From JBJXFK01 sp046155505 (GTDB lineage: Bacteria > Planctomycetota > Phycisphaerae > UBA1845 > Fen-1342): 18,840 bases of DNA. Numbering within the stretch: position 1 is the stretch's first letter; every line of letters begins with the position of its first letter. The position numbers and the translations under genes were made by a program. The stretch lies in NCBI GenBank assembly GCA_046155505.1, contig JBJXFK010000108.1:1-18840 (forward strand), given 5' to 3'. Below the pieces are notes generated by a model, which worked only from the letters and a program-made list of their open reading frames with translations, was not told the origin of the DNA and did no database searches. Below are positions 1 through 7,521 of the stretch, one piece after another.

Positions 1-90
1 CAAATGAGAGCCGCACCGGCCGGAGGCCGATGCTCCCAAGACTCGCACAAGATCTGGACGATTCTTTGTTCATCCTGTCGCGACGAACTG

Positions 91-1557
91 CTACCACGTC
101 GTTCCCTGCGGCCCGTCTTTCAATTCGATGCCGAGCGCGGTGAGGCGTTTGCGCACCTGATCGCCGAGAGCGAAGTTTTTGGCCACGCGCGCCTCGGCCC
201 GCAGATCGACCAAAATCTGGATCACGCCATCGAGTTTGCCGCTGTCCGCGCCGCCGGTCGCTGTCCAGCGCAGGCCGAGCGCGTCGTGTGCGAGGCGCTG
301 AAACAACACTTCCGCCGCCGCGAGATCTTCCTTGCCCGCCGCATCGCGGACCCACTGCGCCGTCTGCTTCGAATAGTCGAACAGAACGGCAAGTCCTGCG
401 GCGGTGTTGAAATCCTCGTTCATCGCATCGCGGAAACGCTGCTCGGCCTTTTCGATCGCGCCGCGAATCACATCCGACGCCGCCTTCGATGCCGCGGTCT
501 TGGCGGCTTTGCCAAGCTCAGCCGCCGCGTCGCGCAATTTGTACGTCCCGCTCTCCGCCGCCTTGAGCGAGTCGTTCGAAAAATCGAGCGTCTGGCGGTA
601 GTTACTCGTCAAAATGAAGTGCCGCACGACCGCCGGCTCGAACGTCTTTTCCAGCAGCGCGTGGCCGTTTACCAAAACGTCTTTGATGCCGATGCCGTTG
701 CCGAGGCTCTTGGACATTTTCTGCCCATTGACGGTGCACATGTTGTTGTGCAGCCAATAGCGCACGAACGGCTTTCCGGTCGCACACTCGCTCTGTGCAA
801 TCTCGCATTCGTGATGCGGAAACGCGTTGTCGAGTCCGCCGCCGTGAATGTCGATCGTCTCGCCGAGGTATTTCATGCTCATGGCCGAGCATTCGAGATG
901 CCAGCCGGGAAAGCCGTCGCCCCACGGGCTGGGCCAGCGCATGACGTGACCGGCGTCGGCCCGCTTCCAGAGCGCGAAATCGGCCGGGTGGCGCTTTTCG
1001 CTGCGCGACTCGACGCGCGTGCCGGCGATCATTTCGTCAACCGATCGTCCGCTCAGCTTGCCGTAGTTTGGGAACGAGCGCACGTCAAAATAGACCGATC
1101 CGCCGACCTCGTAGGCATGGCCGCGCTGGACTAGTGCCTGGCACATTTCGATTTGCTCGGGAACATGGCCCGTCGCGCGTGGCATGATGTCCGGCCGCAA
1201 CATGTGCAGCGCGTCCATGTCGTCCATCCAGCTTCGCATGAACACTTCGACGACCGCCATCGGATGCAGGCCGCGTTTGCGGGCTTCGGCGATGACCTTG
1301 TCTTCGCCGGTCGCATCGGCATCATTGTCGTCGGTAAGGTGCCCGACGTCGGTGATGTTCTGGATGTATTTCACGTCATAGCCGCTGAACCGCAGCCAGC
1401 GCACCATGCTGTCGAAATTGATCGCGCTCTTGGCGTGGCCGAGATGACTATTGCCATAGACGGTCACGCCGCACTTGTAGAACGAGACCGTCGGCGGATT
1501 GAGCGGGCGGAACTCTTCGAGCTGCCGCGACATGCTATTGTAGAGCTTGAGTGACAT
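91..1557 (-). CDS. cysS: Cysteinyl-tRNA synthetase
   Basis: Class I aminoacyl-tRNA synthetase that charges tRNA-Cys with cysteine in the cytoplasm. The 488-residue product is slightly longer than E. coli CysRS (461). Visible signatures are the HIGH-like motif HLGH (residues 38-41), KMSKS (280-284), and the zinc ligands expected from the family: Cys29, Cys223 in HLECSAM, His248 and Glu252 in FPHHECEIAQ. The C-terminus ends in the usual LKDGPQGTTW-like tail. After NITD the sequence reads VGHLTDDNDADATGEDK rather than the E. coli type DDKIIKRA, a variant I associate with non-proteobacterial CysRS. The ATG at 1557 has no Shine-Dalgarno sequence but a TATAAT lies 9 nt upstream. A large open frame on the opposite strand (4-1134) is a high-GC shadow. 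Identification is very secure. Confidence 0.97.
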   Translation of the reverse strand: MSLKLYNSMSRQLEEFRPLNPPTVSFYKCGVTVYGNSHLGHAKSAINFDSMVRWLRFSGYDVKYIQNITDVGHLTDDNDADATGEDKVIAEARKRGLHPMAVVEVFMRSWMDDMDALHMLRPDIMPRATGHVPEQIEMCQALVQRGHAYEVGGSVYFDVRSFPNYGKLSGRSVDEMIAGTRVESRSEKRHPADFALWKRADAGHVMRWPSPWGDGFPGWHLECSAMSMKYLGETIDIHGGGLDNAFPHHECEIAQSECATGKPFVRYWLHNNMCTVNGQKMSKSLGNGIGIKDVLVNGHALLEKTFEPAVVRHFILTSNYRQTLDFSNDSLKAAESGTYKLRDAAAELGKAAKTAASKAASDVIRGAIEKAEQRFRDAMNEDFNTAAGLAVLFDYSKQTAQWVRDAAGKEDLAAAEVLFQRLAHDALGLRWTATGGADSGKLDGVIQILVDLRAEARVAKNFALGDQVRKRLTALGIELKDGPQGTTW

Positions 1558-1566
1558 AGGGCGGGG

Positions 1567-1572
1567 ATTATA
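1567..1572 (-). promoter_or_regulatory. Possible -10 box of cysS
   Basis: A perfect TATAAT on the minus strand ends 9 nt before the cysS ATG. Transcription would begin about 3 nt upstream of the start codon, giving a nearly leaderless mRNA, which fits the absence of a Shine-Dalgarno sequence. No good -35 hexamer is present at 16-18 bp spacing (CTACGC at 17 bp), so this is tentative. Confidence 0.35.
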
Positions 1573-1598
1573 CGCGGCGCTGCGCGAATGCGTAGGGT

Positions 1599-1640
1599 CT
1601 GGTGTCTAGTGCCTAGTGTCTAGCAGCTAGTGCCTAGTGC
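1599..1640. repeat. Heptamer tandem array (CTAGTGC/T)
   Basis: Six consecutive 7-bp units: CTGGTGT, CTAGTGC, CTAGTGT, CTAGCAG, CTAGTGC, CTAGTGC. A degenerate seventh unit (GTAGGGT) precedes them at 1592-1598. The array lies in the spacer between divergent cysS and the nuclease-fold lipoprotein gene. A similar heptamer array of different sequence occurs at 18225-18259. Confidence 0.8.
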
Positions 1641-1683
1641 GAAGAAAAGCGCCGCTCGCGCGCCGGATTCGGACGGCACATCG

Positions 1684-1775
1684 CGCCAGCGAGCACACCC
1701 GAACGCGACGCGCCAGCGAGTGCCCCGAGCGTCAGCGAGCGCATCCGAACGCGACGCGCAAGCGAGTGATCGCAC
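1684..1775. repeat. 46-bp tandem repeat with dispersed 26-bp core
   Basis: Two adjacent 46-bp units (1684-1729 and 1730-1775) align over most of their length. Each contains a core of the form CCGAACGCGACGCGC-A-GCGAGTG, at 1700-1722 and 1746-1768. A degenerate partial third copy follows up to about 1820. The core from 1743 to 1768 recurs on the opposite strand at 18178-18203 with one mismatch in 26. No credible gene occupies 1558-1890; the open frames here are compositional. Confidence 0.75.
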
Positions 1776-1890
1776 GCGCAGCGTGCGCGCGAACCCGAAC
1801 CCCGAGCACGAGCGAGCGAACGGCTGTTCGTCTGATTGGCCCACGCCGCATGTCGCGTTTACCATTCACCGTTAGGCACGGAGGCCGCTC

Positions 1891-2997
1891 ATGATCAAGC
1901 TTCGCCCGCGTCGAGGGAAGGGGAACGGACGCATGAAACTCAATCGCAGACAGTCCGTCGCGCTGCTCGCGGCGGTCAATCTCGCGCTGCTCGTCATTGT
2001 CGGATGCCTGACGCAGCAGCCGCGCGAACGCACCGAGGACGGTAGCGCCGCGAATACAGCAGCGAGTGATCCGCATGCATCCGAGAACGCCGCCGCGCCG
2101 GCATCCGTGGACGAATCGGGCGCCGCGGTGCCGCGCTCGACCGGCGGCGAGCGCACCGTCCGCATCGGCGCATGGAACATCGAATGGCTCGGCACGCCCG
2201 GCAGTCGATCCGGCGTGGCCAAAAACGTCGCCCAAAAACCCGACGCCCTAGCGGCTTACATCGAAGCCGCGCGCGTGGACGTGCTCGCACTCTCAGAAAT
2301 CGCGACCACCGACGACGGCCCGCCGCCCACCAACGAGACGCTGCGCGACGCATTCGCCCTGATCGACCAACGCACCGGCTCGCGCTGGCGGCATGTGCTG
2401 CTGCCCGCACGCAGCGGCCGCAACCAGAACACGGGCATCGCCTGGAATGAGCGTGTCGTGCAGCCCATCGGCAAGCCCGTGTTGCTCACGCCTGACAAGG
2501 AAGAGAGCGGCCAAGACAAGCCGCTCTGGTCGCGGCCCGCATATGGGCAACTCTTCAGCGCAGGCGACGGCAAGACCGATTTTCTCGTCATTCCGATTCA
2601 CATGAAGAGCGATTACGGCGGCAAGTTCGACGCACACCGCGCAGACGAGGCCCGCGAACTCGTCTCACAACTGCCGAGCCGCGTGACCGACGGCGACATC
2701 ATCATCATCGGCGACTCGAACGCCGACACGCACGACGAGCCGGCCATCGGCGTGCTCGCCGGCCCGGGCCTGGCCGATTTGAACAACCGCGATGTATCCA
2801 CGCACGTGCGTTATGGAGCGCTGGATCGCGTGTTCATTCCGGTCAGTCAGCCGGAGTTCAAGGGTCGAGTCTTCGAAGTGCTCAGCGACGAATTCCGCTC
2901 ACGACATGGCCTGTCGAGCGATGATTTCAAACGGTATTACTCGGATCACTATATGGTGATCACGTCAATCGCGATCGGCGCGGACGATGACAAATAG
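1891..2997 (+). CDS. Endonuclease/exonuclease/phosphatase-family lipoprotein
   Basis: A 368-residue protein of the DNase I-like EEP superfamily, whose members cleave phosphodiester or phosphomonoester bonds with a divalent metal; the substrate here is unknown. Fold motifs appear in order: GAWNIEW (Asn96), LALSEI (Glu136, a metal ligand in the family), IPIHMKS (His237), IIGDSNAD (Asp275, Asn277; usually GDFN), LDRVF (Asp312) and the catalytic SDHY (Asp352-His353). The N-terminus is basic (NRR), then hydrophobic, ending in a lipobox VIVGC with Cys39, so the protein is probably exported and lipid-anchored. A linker rich in Ala, Ser and Glu (about 40-85) follows. ATG 1891 has GGAGG at 1880-1884. 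The internal ATG at 1933 gives a more compact signal peptide and also has an AAGGGG upstream, so it is a credible alternative. The stop codon lies at the edge of an inverted repeat. EEP family secure; lipoprotein likely. Confidence 0.88.
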   Translation: MIKLRPRRGKGNGRMKLNRRQSVALLAAVNLALLVIVGCLTQQPRERTEDGSAANTAASDPHASENAAAPASVDESGAAVPRSTGGERTVRIGAWNIEWLGTPGSRSGVAKNVAQKPDALAAYIEAARVDVLALSEIATTDDGPPPTNETLRDAFALIDQRTGSRWRHVLLPARSGRNQNTGIAWNERVVQPIGKPVLLTPDKEESGQDKPLWSRPAYGQLFSAGDGKTDFLVIPIHMKSDYGGKFDAHRADEARELVSQLPSRVTDGDIIIIGDSNADTHDEPAIGVLAGPGLADLNNRDVSTHVRYGALDRVFIPVSQPEFKGRVFEVLSDEFRSRHGLSSDDFKRYYSDHYMVITSIAIGADDDK

Positions 2998-3162
2998 AAG
3001 AGGACTAAACACAGGGGCACAGAGGGCACAGAGAATTCAAAGGCGGGCACTTGATGTTATTTGGCGACGCGATGCCGAGCGCCAGAGAGGCGTTTAGTGT
3101 CGCGCAAGAATGCGCTTCTGCCTTCTCTGTGCTCTCTGTGCCTCTGTGTTTAATCCTCTTCT
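2996..3162. repeat. CACAGAG-type inverted-repeat element, copy A
   Basis: A 40-bp arm (2996-3035, rich in CACAGAG) is repeated in inverted orientation at 3123-3162 with 37 of 40 positions identical. The central 87 bp are unrelated to the arms. The left arm overlaps the last two bases of the upstream stop codon. The right arm ends 2 nt before the TGAGG Shine-Dalgarno of the SEC-C gene. The whole unit looks like a MITE- or REP-like non-autonomous element or a very large hairpin. Two of the three arm mismatches would be G-U pairs in RNA. Element B (18005-18152) has the same arm motif with a different centre. Confidence 0.85.
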
Positions 3163-3175
3163 CTGAGGCCAAGCG

Positions 3176-3643
3176 ATGCTCGACGCTTACACGCGTGACA
3201 CGATCGAGAACTGGGTCAGCGACTTTTGCGGCGGCGATGAGTTGCGCGCATTCTCGCCCGCAACGCGTGAGTATGCCGCCGATTTGCTGACCAAGTTTCT
3301 CGTCGCCGCCTGCGAGTCGCGCGACGTCGGCCCCGCGGATATCGAAGAAGCCGACGTAAAGCACGCGCTGGTCGGCACCCTCGCAAGGCTCGACGTTCCG
3401 GCGTCGGCGCGCGGCGAGATCCCCGGACTGTGCGCCGCGCTGCTTGCCGATCTCGAATCCGAAGGCCGGCTTGGTGACGGGCGCTTGCTGGGTGCGTATG
3501 CCCGGGCGCTGCGTGAGCCGTTTCTCGAAGCAGCGAGCGGAAAGCAAAAGCCACATGTAAACGCGGGATCGAAACTGGGCCGGAATGATCCGTGTCCGTG
3601 CGGCAGCGGCCGGAAGTACAAGAAATGCTGCATGAAAGAGTGA
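3176..3643 (+). CDS. SEC-C motif zinc-binding protein
   Basis: A 155-residue cytoplasmic protein. Its C-terminus is a textbook SEC-C metal-binding motif, GRNDPCPCGSGRKYKKCC, with zinc ligands Cys140, Cys142, Cys151 and Cys152 (the fourth ligand is Cys or His in the family). This motif ends SecA, YecA and YchJ-type proteins and often mediates ribosome or SecB contacts. The first 120 residues are mostly helical by appearance and not a domain I recognise. The ATG at 3176 has GAGG at 3165-3168, 7 nt upstream, directly after the inverted-repeat arm, so translation could be influenced by that structure. The specific role is unknown. Confidence 0.85.
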   Translation: MLDAYTRDTIENWVSDFCGGDELRAFSPATREYAADLLTKFLVAACESRDVGPADIEEADVKHALVGTLARLDVPASARGEIPGLCAALLADLESEGRLGDGRLLGAYARALREPFLEAASGKQKPHVNAGSKLGRNDPCPCGSGRKYKKCCMKE

Positions 3644-3708
3644 GTGTGTGACGCGGCGATCGCCGGGTCGCGCCGTGCGGCGACGAGTTGCAGAATCGAA
3701 GGCGGATC

Positions 3709-4041
3709 ATGAGTCAGACGTTCGATGAAATTGCACCGGCGATTGTCGCCGCCAGGCTGCGCGACGGCGATGCGGATTTGCTGCTGCTCGACGTGCGTGA
3801 GCGAGAGGAGTTGCAGTTCAGCCGCGTCGAGGGGGCGCTGCATATTCCGATGGGCGAGATTGCGATGCGACAGCAACACATCGACGCCGACAAGCATGTC
3901 GTGGTGATGTGTCACCACGGCATGCGCAGCGCGATGGTGGCGGCGTTCTTGAAGAAGCAGGGATTCGAACGGGTGAGCAATCTGCGCCGCGGGATCGATG
4001 CGTGGTCGCTGGAGGCGGATGCGAGCGTGCCGCGCTATTGA
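3709..4041 (+). CDS. Single-domain rhodanese-like protein
   Basis: A 110-residue rhodanese homology domain, probably a cytoplasmic sulfurtransferase or sulfur carrier. It shows the family motif LLLDVREREEL (residues 25-35), the GALHIPMGEI stretch (42-51), and the active-site loop CHHGMRS with the catalytic Cys68 that would carry the persulfide. The GIDAW motif (95-99) closes the domain. The CHHGMRS loop is typical of the small rhodaneses or C-terminal domains linked to MoeB/ThiF chemistry. ATG 3709 is preferred to an in-frame TTG at 3688, as GAAGGCGG precedes it. The gene sits 65 nt after the SEC-C gene on the same strand and may be cotranscribed. The partner substrate is not evident. Confidence 0.9.
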   Translation: MSQTFDEIAPAIVAARLRDGDADLLLLDVREREELQFSRVEGALHIPMGEIAMRQQHIDADKHVVVMCHHGMRSAMVAAFLKKQGFERVSNLRRGIDAWSLEADASVPRY

Positions 4042-4064
4042 GTGCATCGCCTGAGTCGTTTCTC

Positions 4065-4087
4065 TAACCGAGATTTTTGTTCGGTTA
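4065..4087. terminator. Hairpin between convergent genes
   Basis: TAACCGA (4065-4071) and TCGGTTA (4081-4087) form a perfect 7-bp stem with a 9-nt T-rich loop, between the stop codons of the convergent rhodanese and membrane-protein genes. No uninterrupted T-tract follows on either strand, so intrinsic termination is uncertain. Confidence 0.4.
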
Positions 4088-4099
4088 TACGTAAACGAA

Positions 4100-4999
4100 T
4101 TATTCCTCGATCATGACAGAGGGGCTACGGTGCGTGCTGATCGCGCCGAGCAATAGAAAGAACGCGACTCGCGCCGGATCGCGGGTCCACTCGAATGAAA
4201 TGTCCATCCTCGCCCCATCCGGATCGACGAACAGCGTTCGCCGACGCAAATCGACGATGATGGGCTTCGTTCCGATGTCCAGCTTGGAAATAGCTTTGGG
4301 ACGACTGCGAAACGGGCCGTACTCCATCACTTCGGCGCAGCCCGGCGTGATGCGAAGGTGCGTCGGCCAGATCCACACGGAGATGAGAGCACCGAACGAA
4401 AAGAAGCTCATGCCTTGAAAGATCGCATTCCAGAAGAACCCGGGGTTGTATACCCATGCGAGCAGCACAAAGCTCGCCCACAGCCCAATTCCGCTGACCG
4501 CCGCATGGAGACCGGCCGAGCCGATTCCTAAAGGTGGGAGCCACAGAGTGAACTGTTGCGGCTCGAAGGGCACATTCTGCAACGGTCCGTACTCGAGCAC
4601 TTCCTTCCTGCTTCCGGAGAAGCACACGCGAACGCTTGGACTGGGTACAGCGTTCGACGGTTCGCGCAGATCGACGGCTTCGGCGAGCCCCCGTCGGTAC
4701 CACTTCACGAACATCCAAATGAGAACGAGTGCGATTGCTGCGACGACGAGTGCGAAAAAAAGCTGCGGCGGAATCACGGACGCGACGCGCGGTCTGAACG
4801 CGATGACGAGAATACCGACGAAGACCAAGAAGAACGGAATGCCCCACCGAAGCTCTGCGGCGCGTTCGGTGACTTGTGATCGAAGCCAACATGCGCGCGA
4901 GAAATGCACCAAGCCTGCCGCCTCCGCGTCAATTTCGCCGCGCTCGAACGCGGCGCGGCGGTCGGCGGCGTCTTGCAGATCGCCTTGTGTGCTGGACAT
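4100..4999 (-). CDS. Four-TM membrane protein with internal duplication
   Basis: A 299-residue protein of a family I do not recognise. After a charged 50-residue N-terminus there are two hydrophobic pairs: TM1 about 53-68 and TM2 78-97, then TM3 163-183 and TM4 188-210. Each pair is followed by a soluble segment containing the same motif, EVLEYGP (133-139) and EVMEYGP (223-229). The second segment continues with beta-rich sequence (IIVDLRRRTLFVDPDG) reminiscent of PH-like domains found after TM pairs in bacterial membrane proteins, but this is only a resemblance. The ATG at 4999 has AGGA at 5008-5011, spaced 8 nt. It lies downstream of the permease gene on the same strand with a 182-nt gap that contains a hairpin. 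Function unknown. Confidence 0.75.
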   Translation of the reverse strand: MSSTQGDLQDAADRRAAFERGEIDAEAAGLVHFSRACWLRSQVTERAAELRWGIPFFLVFVGILVIAFRPRVASVIPPQLFFALVVAAIALVLIWMFVKWYRRGLAEAVDLREPSNAVPSPSVRVCFSGSRKEVLEYGPLQNVPFEPQQFTLWLPPLGIGSAGLHAAVSGIGLWASFVLLAWVYNPGFFWNAIFQGMSFFSFGALISVWIWPTHLRITPGCAEVMEYGPFRSRPKAISKLDIGTKPIIVDLRRRTLFVDPDGARMDISFEWTRDPARVAFFLLLGAISTHRSPSVMIEE

Positions 5000-5123
5000 T
5001 CTCTTGTTCCTGCTACCTGCGCAGATGCGATGTTACCGTGTTTCCTGGCGTCCCAAGAAAGCAGCCGAGGGCGGCAGCTCCACAAGGCGGGATTGGCGAA
5101 GTGCGCGCCTCGCACCGAGAAGA

Positions 5124-5141
5124 ACCGCGGAGGGCCGCGGT
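5124..5141. terminator. GC-rich hairpin downstream of permease gene
   Basis: ACCGCGG (5124-5130) and CCGCGGT (5135-5141) form a perfect 7-bp stem with a 4-nt loop, about 40 nt beyond the permease stop on the minus strand. There is no T-tract. An 11-bp direct repeat GCGGTGCTCCA (5137-5147 and 5155-5165) overlaps it. It could end the permease transcript or lie in the leader of the next gene. Confidence 0.3.
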
Positions 5142-5181
5142 GCTCCACGCCGGCGCGGTGCTCCATCCCTTGCCGGAACGC

Positions 5182-6882
5182 TTACGGTTCGACCGTGATG
5201 CGCTCATTCGCTTCGCGCCTCGATGTGACAAAATGTGCCATCATGAACAGCATCGCCGCCGCGATGTAGCCCGTCATCACCAGCAATCCGCGATCCGCAT
5301 AACCGCTGCCCGCTTCGAGCGGCTGCCAGATGAACAGCTCGCGAATGTCGTTGCCCACCACGCGATACGCGTGCAGCAGGCCGAGTCCGGTGAGCAGCGC
5401 GGTGACCATCGCCCAGCCCGCGGCGGTCGCATAGCGGCGATCGGTGAGCGACGTGATCATCGCCACCAGCAGCAGCGTGAGAATGAACCAACCCGAGTTC
5501 GCACCGGTGAGCGACACCAAACCGGGCAGAATCGCCACGCATGCGCCGTCGCCCGCCGCACGCAGCATTTGTTCGAGCGTGCGCGTCGCGCCGGCGTCGG
5601 CCATGAACTGCGGCAGCAGCACCACAATCTGCGCCGCGATCGCCGGGAAGAAGCCGAGCGCAACCGCCGGCGCGTGCTCGCGCGGCGTGGTTTGAAACGC
5701 CTGAGCCGCGATCAGAATGCCGATGTAGAGGATGATCGCCGCCCCGGCCTCGATCGGAATCAACGCGGCGAGCAGTTGCCCGAAGCCGAGCAGAAACACG
5801 AGCGAATAGAACATGCCGTTGGCGATTGAGTAGCCACTGCGTGCCCCCATCGCCTTCCAGCCCGGATGGCCGATGTAAATCGTCGTCGGAAAGCATGAGC
5901 CGAAGAGCGCGGCGGAAAGCGTTCCGATGCCGTTGGCCGCCATCGACGGCCCCGCCGCAAATTTGTCGCCACCCGCCTCGGCCGATTCGATGTTCTGAAT
6001 CGAGCCGAGTGCGTTCATCAGGCCCATCGGAATGGAGATGGTGAGGAATCGCAGCAGCAAGTCTTGCGAGCCGATCACCGACCAGATTTCCGGGCCGCAG
6101 AATGTCGGCATAATAAACCCGACGTGGTTGAACGCGGTGATGACCGCGCTCGGGTTCGTCAACGGCGTGACGCCGAGCGCCGCCGCGATGGGCGGCATCG
6201 ACGTGATCCACGCGGCGGCGGCACCCACGACAATGACCAGCAGCCCGCCGGGCAGATGAAACGGGAAGCGAAACTCGGCGAAATATGCCAGCGCGAGCAG
6301 CATGAGCGGCAGCAAGCCGACCAGCGGATGCGTGTAGATGCGAAACGCGAAATCGCCGGCGATGAAGGTGATGCCAATGGCGGCCAGCGCTCCGAGCAGT
6401 GCCGCACGCGGCGTAATGCGCCGCAGCGGCCCGGCGAAAAACGCGGCCCCGAATTCGATCACGCCGCTGACGAGACACGCCAGCAGGCCGGCTTTCCAAG
6501 CCAGGTCAGCGGCCTCTGTCGGCGGCGAGCCACCCTCGACGGCACCGCGATAGACCGGCCCCATGATGAAGAGGATGTACGCGAAAACGGTCGGCGTGTT
6601 GATGCCATACGGCAGCGCGGTGCAAGTCGCGTTCTGATCGCGGCGGGCGACTGCGCGGGCTTGCAGGCCGTAGAAGACGTTTCCGATCAGCAGGCTGACC
6701 GCGACGCCGGGGAGGATGCGCGTGCTGACGAATTCGGCGGGGATGCCAGCGACAACGGTGCAGAGCGTCGTGATCATTAGGATCTGGACGAGGTTATCGA
6801 CCATCAGGCCGAAAAAGCCGTCGAGGTCGCCGCGGGTCCACCACGGATATGCGAACGTTCGTGAATCCAAGCGAAGCTCCAT
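5182..6882 (-). CDS. NCS2-type purine/pyrimidine permease homologue
   Basis: A 566-residue inner-membrane protein with roughly 12-14 hydrophobic segments, resembling the nucleobase-cation symporter-2 superfamily (xanthine/uracil/AzgA-like permeases). Characteristic stretches are ALPYGINTPTVFAYI near the N-terminal helices, MGLMNALGSIQNIESAEAGG (residues 286-305) and the following FGSCFPTTIYIGHPGWKAMG. The classical NAT signature QNxGxxxxT is not present in standard form; QNIESAEAGGDKF sits where a substrate-binding helix is expected. The ATG at 6882 begins MELRLDSRTFAYPWWTRGD, directly before the first hydrophobic core; an upstream extension to 6963 lacks conserved character. No clear Shine-Dalgarno is seen. 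The substrate cannot be assigned; no purine or pyrimidine catabolic gene is nearby. Confidence 0.82.
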   Translation of the reverse strand: MELRLDSRTFAYPWWTRGDLDGFFGLMVDNLVQILMITTLCTVVAGIPAEFVSTRILPGVAVSLLIGNVFYGLQARAVARRDQNATCTALPYGINTPTVFAYILFIMGPVYRGAVEGGSPPTEAADLAWKAGLLACLVSGVIEFGAAFFAGPLRRITPRAALLGALAAIGITFIAGDFAFRIYTHPLVGLLPLMLLALAYFAEFRFPFHLPGGLLVIVVGAAAAWITSMPPIAAALGVTPLTNPSAVITAFNHVGFIMPTFCGPEIWSVIGSQDLLLRFLTISIPMGLMNALGSIQNIESAEAGGDKFAAGPSMAANGIGTLSAALFGSCFPTTIYIGHPGWKAMGARSGYSIANGMFYSLVFLLGFGQLLAALIPIEAGAAIILYIGILIAAQAFQTTPREHAPAVALGFFPAIAAQIVVLLPQFMADAGATRTLEQMLRAAGDGACVAILPGLVSLTGANSGWFILTLLLVAMITSLTDRRYATAAGWAMVTALLTGLGLLHAYRVVGNDIRELFIWQPLEAGSGYADRGLLVMTGYIAAAMLFMMAHFVTSRREANERITVEP

Positions 6883-7001
6883 GTGCGTAACAGGATGCGC
6901 GGAATGATAGAGGCAAAACGGCTGCGGTCGGCCAAGCCGGTCGCCCGGCGGGCATCGGCACACTTCGGCGAATCTTTGGCGAATTCGAGCTGCCCATGCG
7001 A

Positions 7002-7031
7002 TTTTCGCGACCCGCTCGCAACATGTACAAT
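7002..7031 (+). promoter_or_regulatory. Weak promoter candidate, divergent spacer
   Basis: In the 245-bp spacer between the divergent permease and small membrane-protein genes, TTTTCG (7002-7007) and TACAAT (7026-7031) are 18 bp apart. The -10 is reasonable and the -35 poor. Nothing else recognisable is in this spacer. Confidence 0.2.
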
Positions 7032-7127
7032 TTGCCGCAAGTGCGGTGCTCGCTCATACTTCCGGCTGCGGTCGGGCGATAACTGGGTTGGGGCGGTGCG
7101 ATTTTGGCCGCCTGGCAGGAGTCACGC

Positions 7128-7490
7128 GTGTCGACAAAGCTCAACGAATACGAAAAGCAGGCCCTCGCCAGCGTCGCGCTCGCGGTCGTGGCAGCCGGCG
7201 CGATGATCGTGCAGGCCGTTCTGATCCTGCCCAAATTCAATTTTGCCGACTTTGAGTACGCCTACAGTTCCAAAAGTATGCGGTTGCCCGTGATTCTTGG
7301 CCTGACCGCGCTCGCCGGCATCGCCGCGCTGGCCGGCATTCTCATGGGCCTGAACTCCGCGGGCCAGAACCGCAACAAAAAGCAGCAGATGTCGTGGATC
7401 GGCTTTTTCGGCAACGCCTTCATCATCACCTTCACGGTTATCGTGTTCTTCATGTTTTGGTTCGCGAAAGAGGACATCGGCACCAAGTAG
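7128..7490 (+). CDS. Small three-TM protein of unknown function
   Basis: A 120-residue predicted inner-membrane protein. A short charged N-terminus (STKLNEYEKQ) leads into TM1 (about 12-34), a 17-residue loop with FNFADFEYAYSS, TM2 (about 53-74), a polar basic loop (NSAGQNRNKKQQ) and TM3 (about 91-113), ending in KEDIGTK. The positive middle loop suggests it faces the cytoplasm. I choose the GTG at 7128 because AGGAG (7117-7121) lies exactly 6 nt upstream; a TTG at 7104 would open the frame earlier but has no such site. The PhnP-like gene starts 31 nt after its stop, so the two are probably cotranscribed. I do not recognise the family. Confidence 0.75.
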   Translation: MSTKLNEYEKQALASVALAVVAAGAMIVQAVLILPKFNFADFEYAYSSKSMRLPVILGLTALAGIAALAGILMGLNSAGQNRNKKQQMSWIGFFGNAFIITFTVIVFFMFWFAKEDIGTK

Positions 7491-7521
7491 CCGACGCCCG
7501 CCGCGATAGACTAACCCGCCC

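Noticed and set aside
1..90. Possible gene at the left edge
   Set aside because: Only 90 bp downstream of the cysS stop; no start, motif or hairpin that can be supported.
4..1134. 376-codon open frame on the plus strand opposite cysS
   Set aside because: It is antisense to an unambiguous cysS, shows no domain or signal, and is explained by high-GC third-position bias.
3654..3665. Perfect palindrome CGGCGATCGCCG between SEC-C and rhodanese genes
   Set aside because: It contains the GCGATCGC octamer, but a single short copy in high-GC DNA is weak evidence for a regulatory or HIP1-like site.
4876..5829. 317-codon plus-strand frame across the permease 3' end
   Set aside because: Arg- and His-rich composition without motifs; it overlaps the permease and membrane-protein genes antisense.
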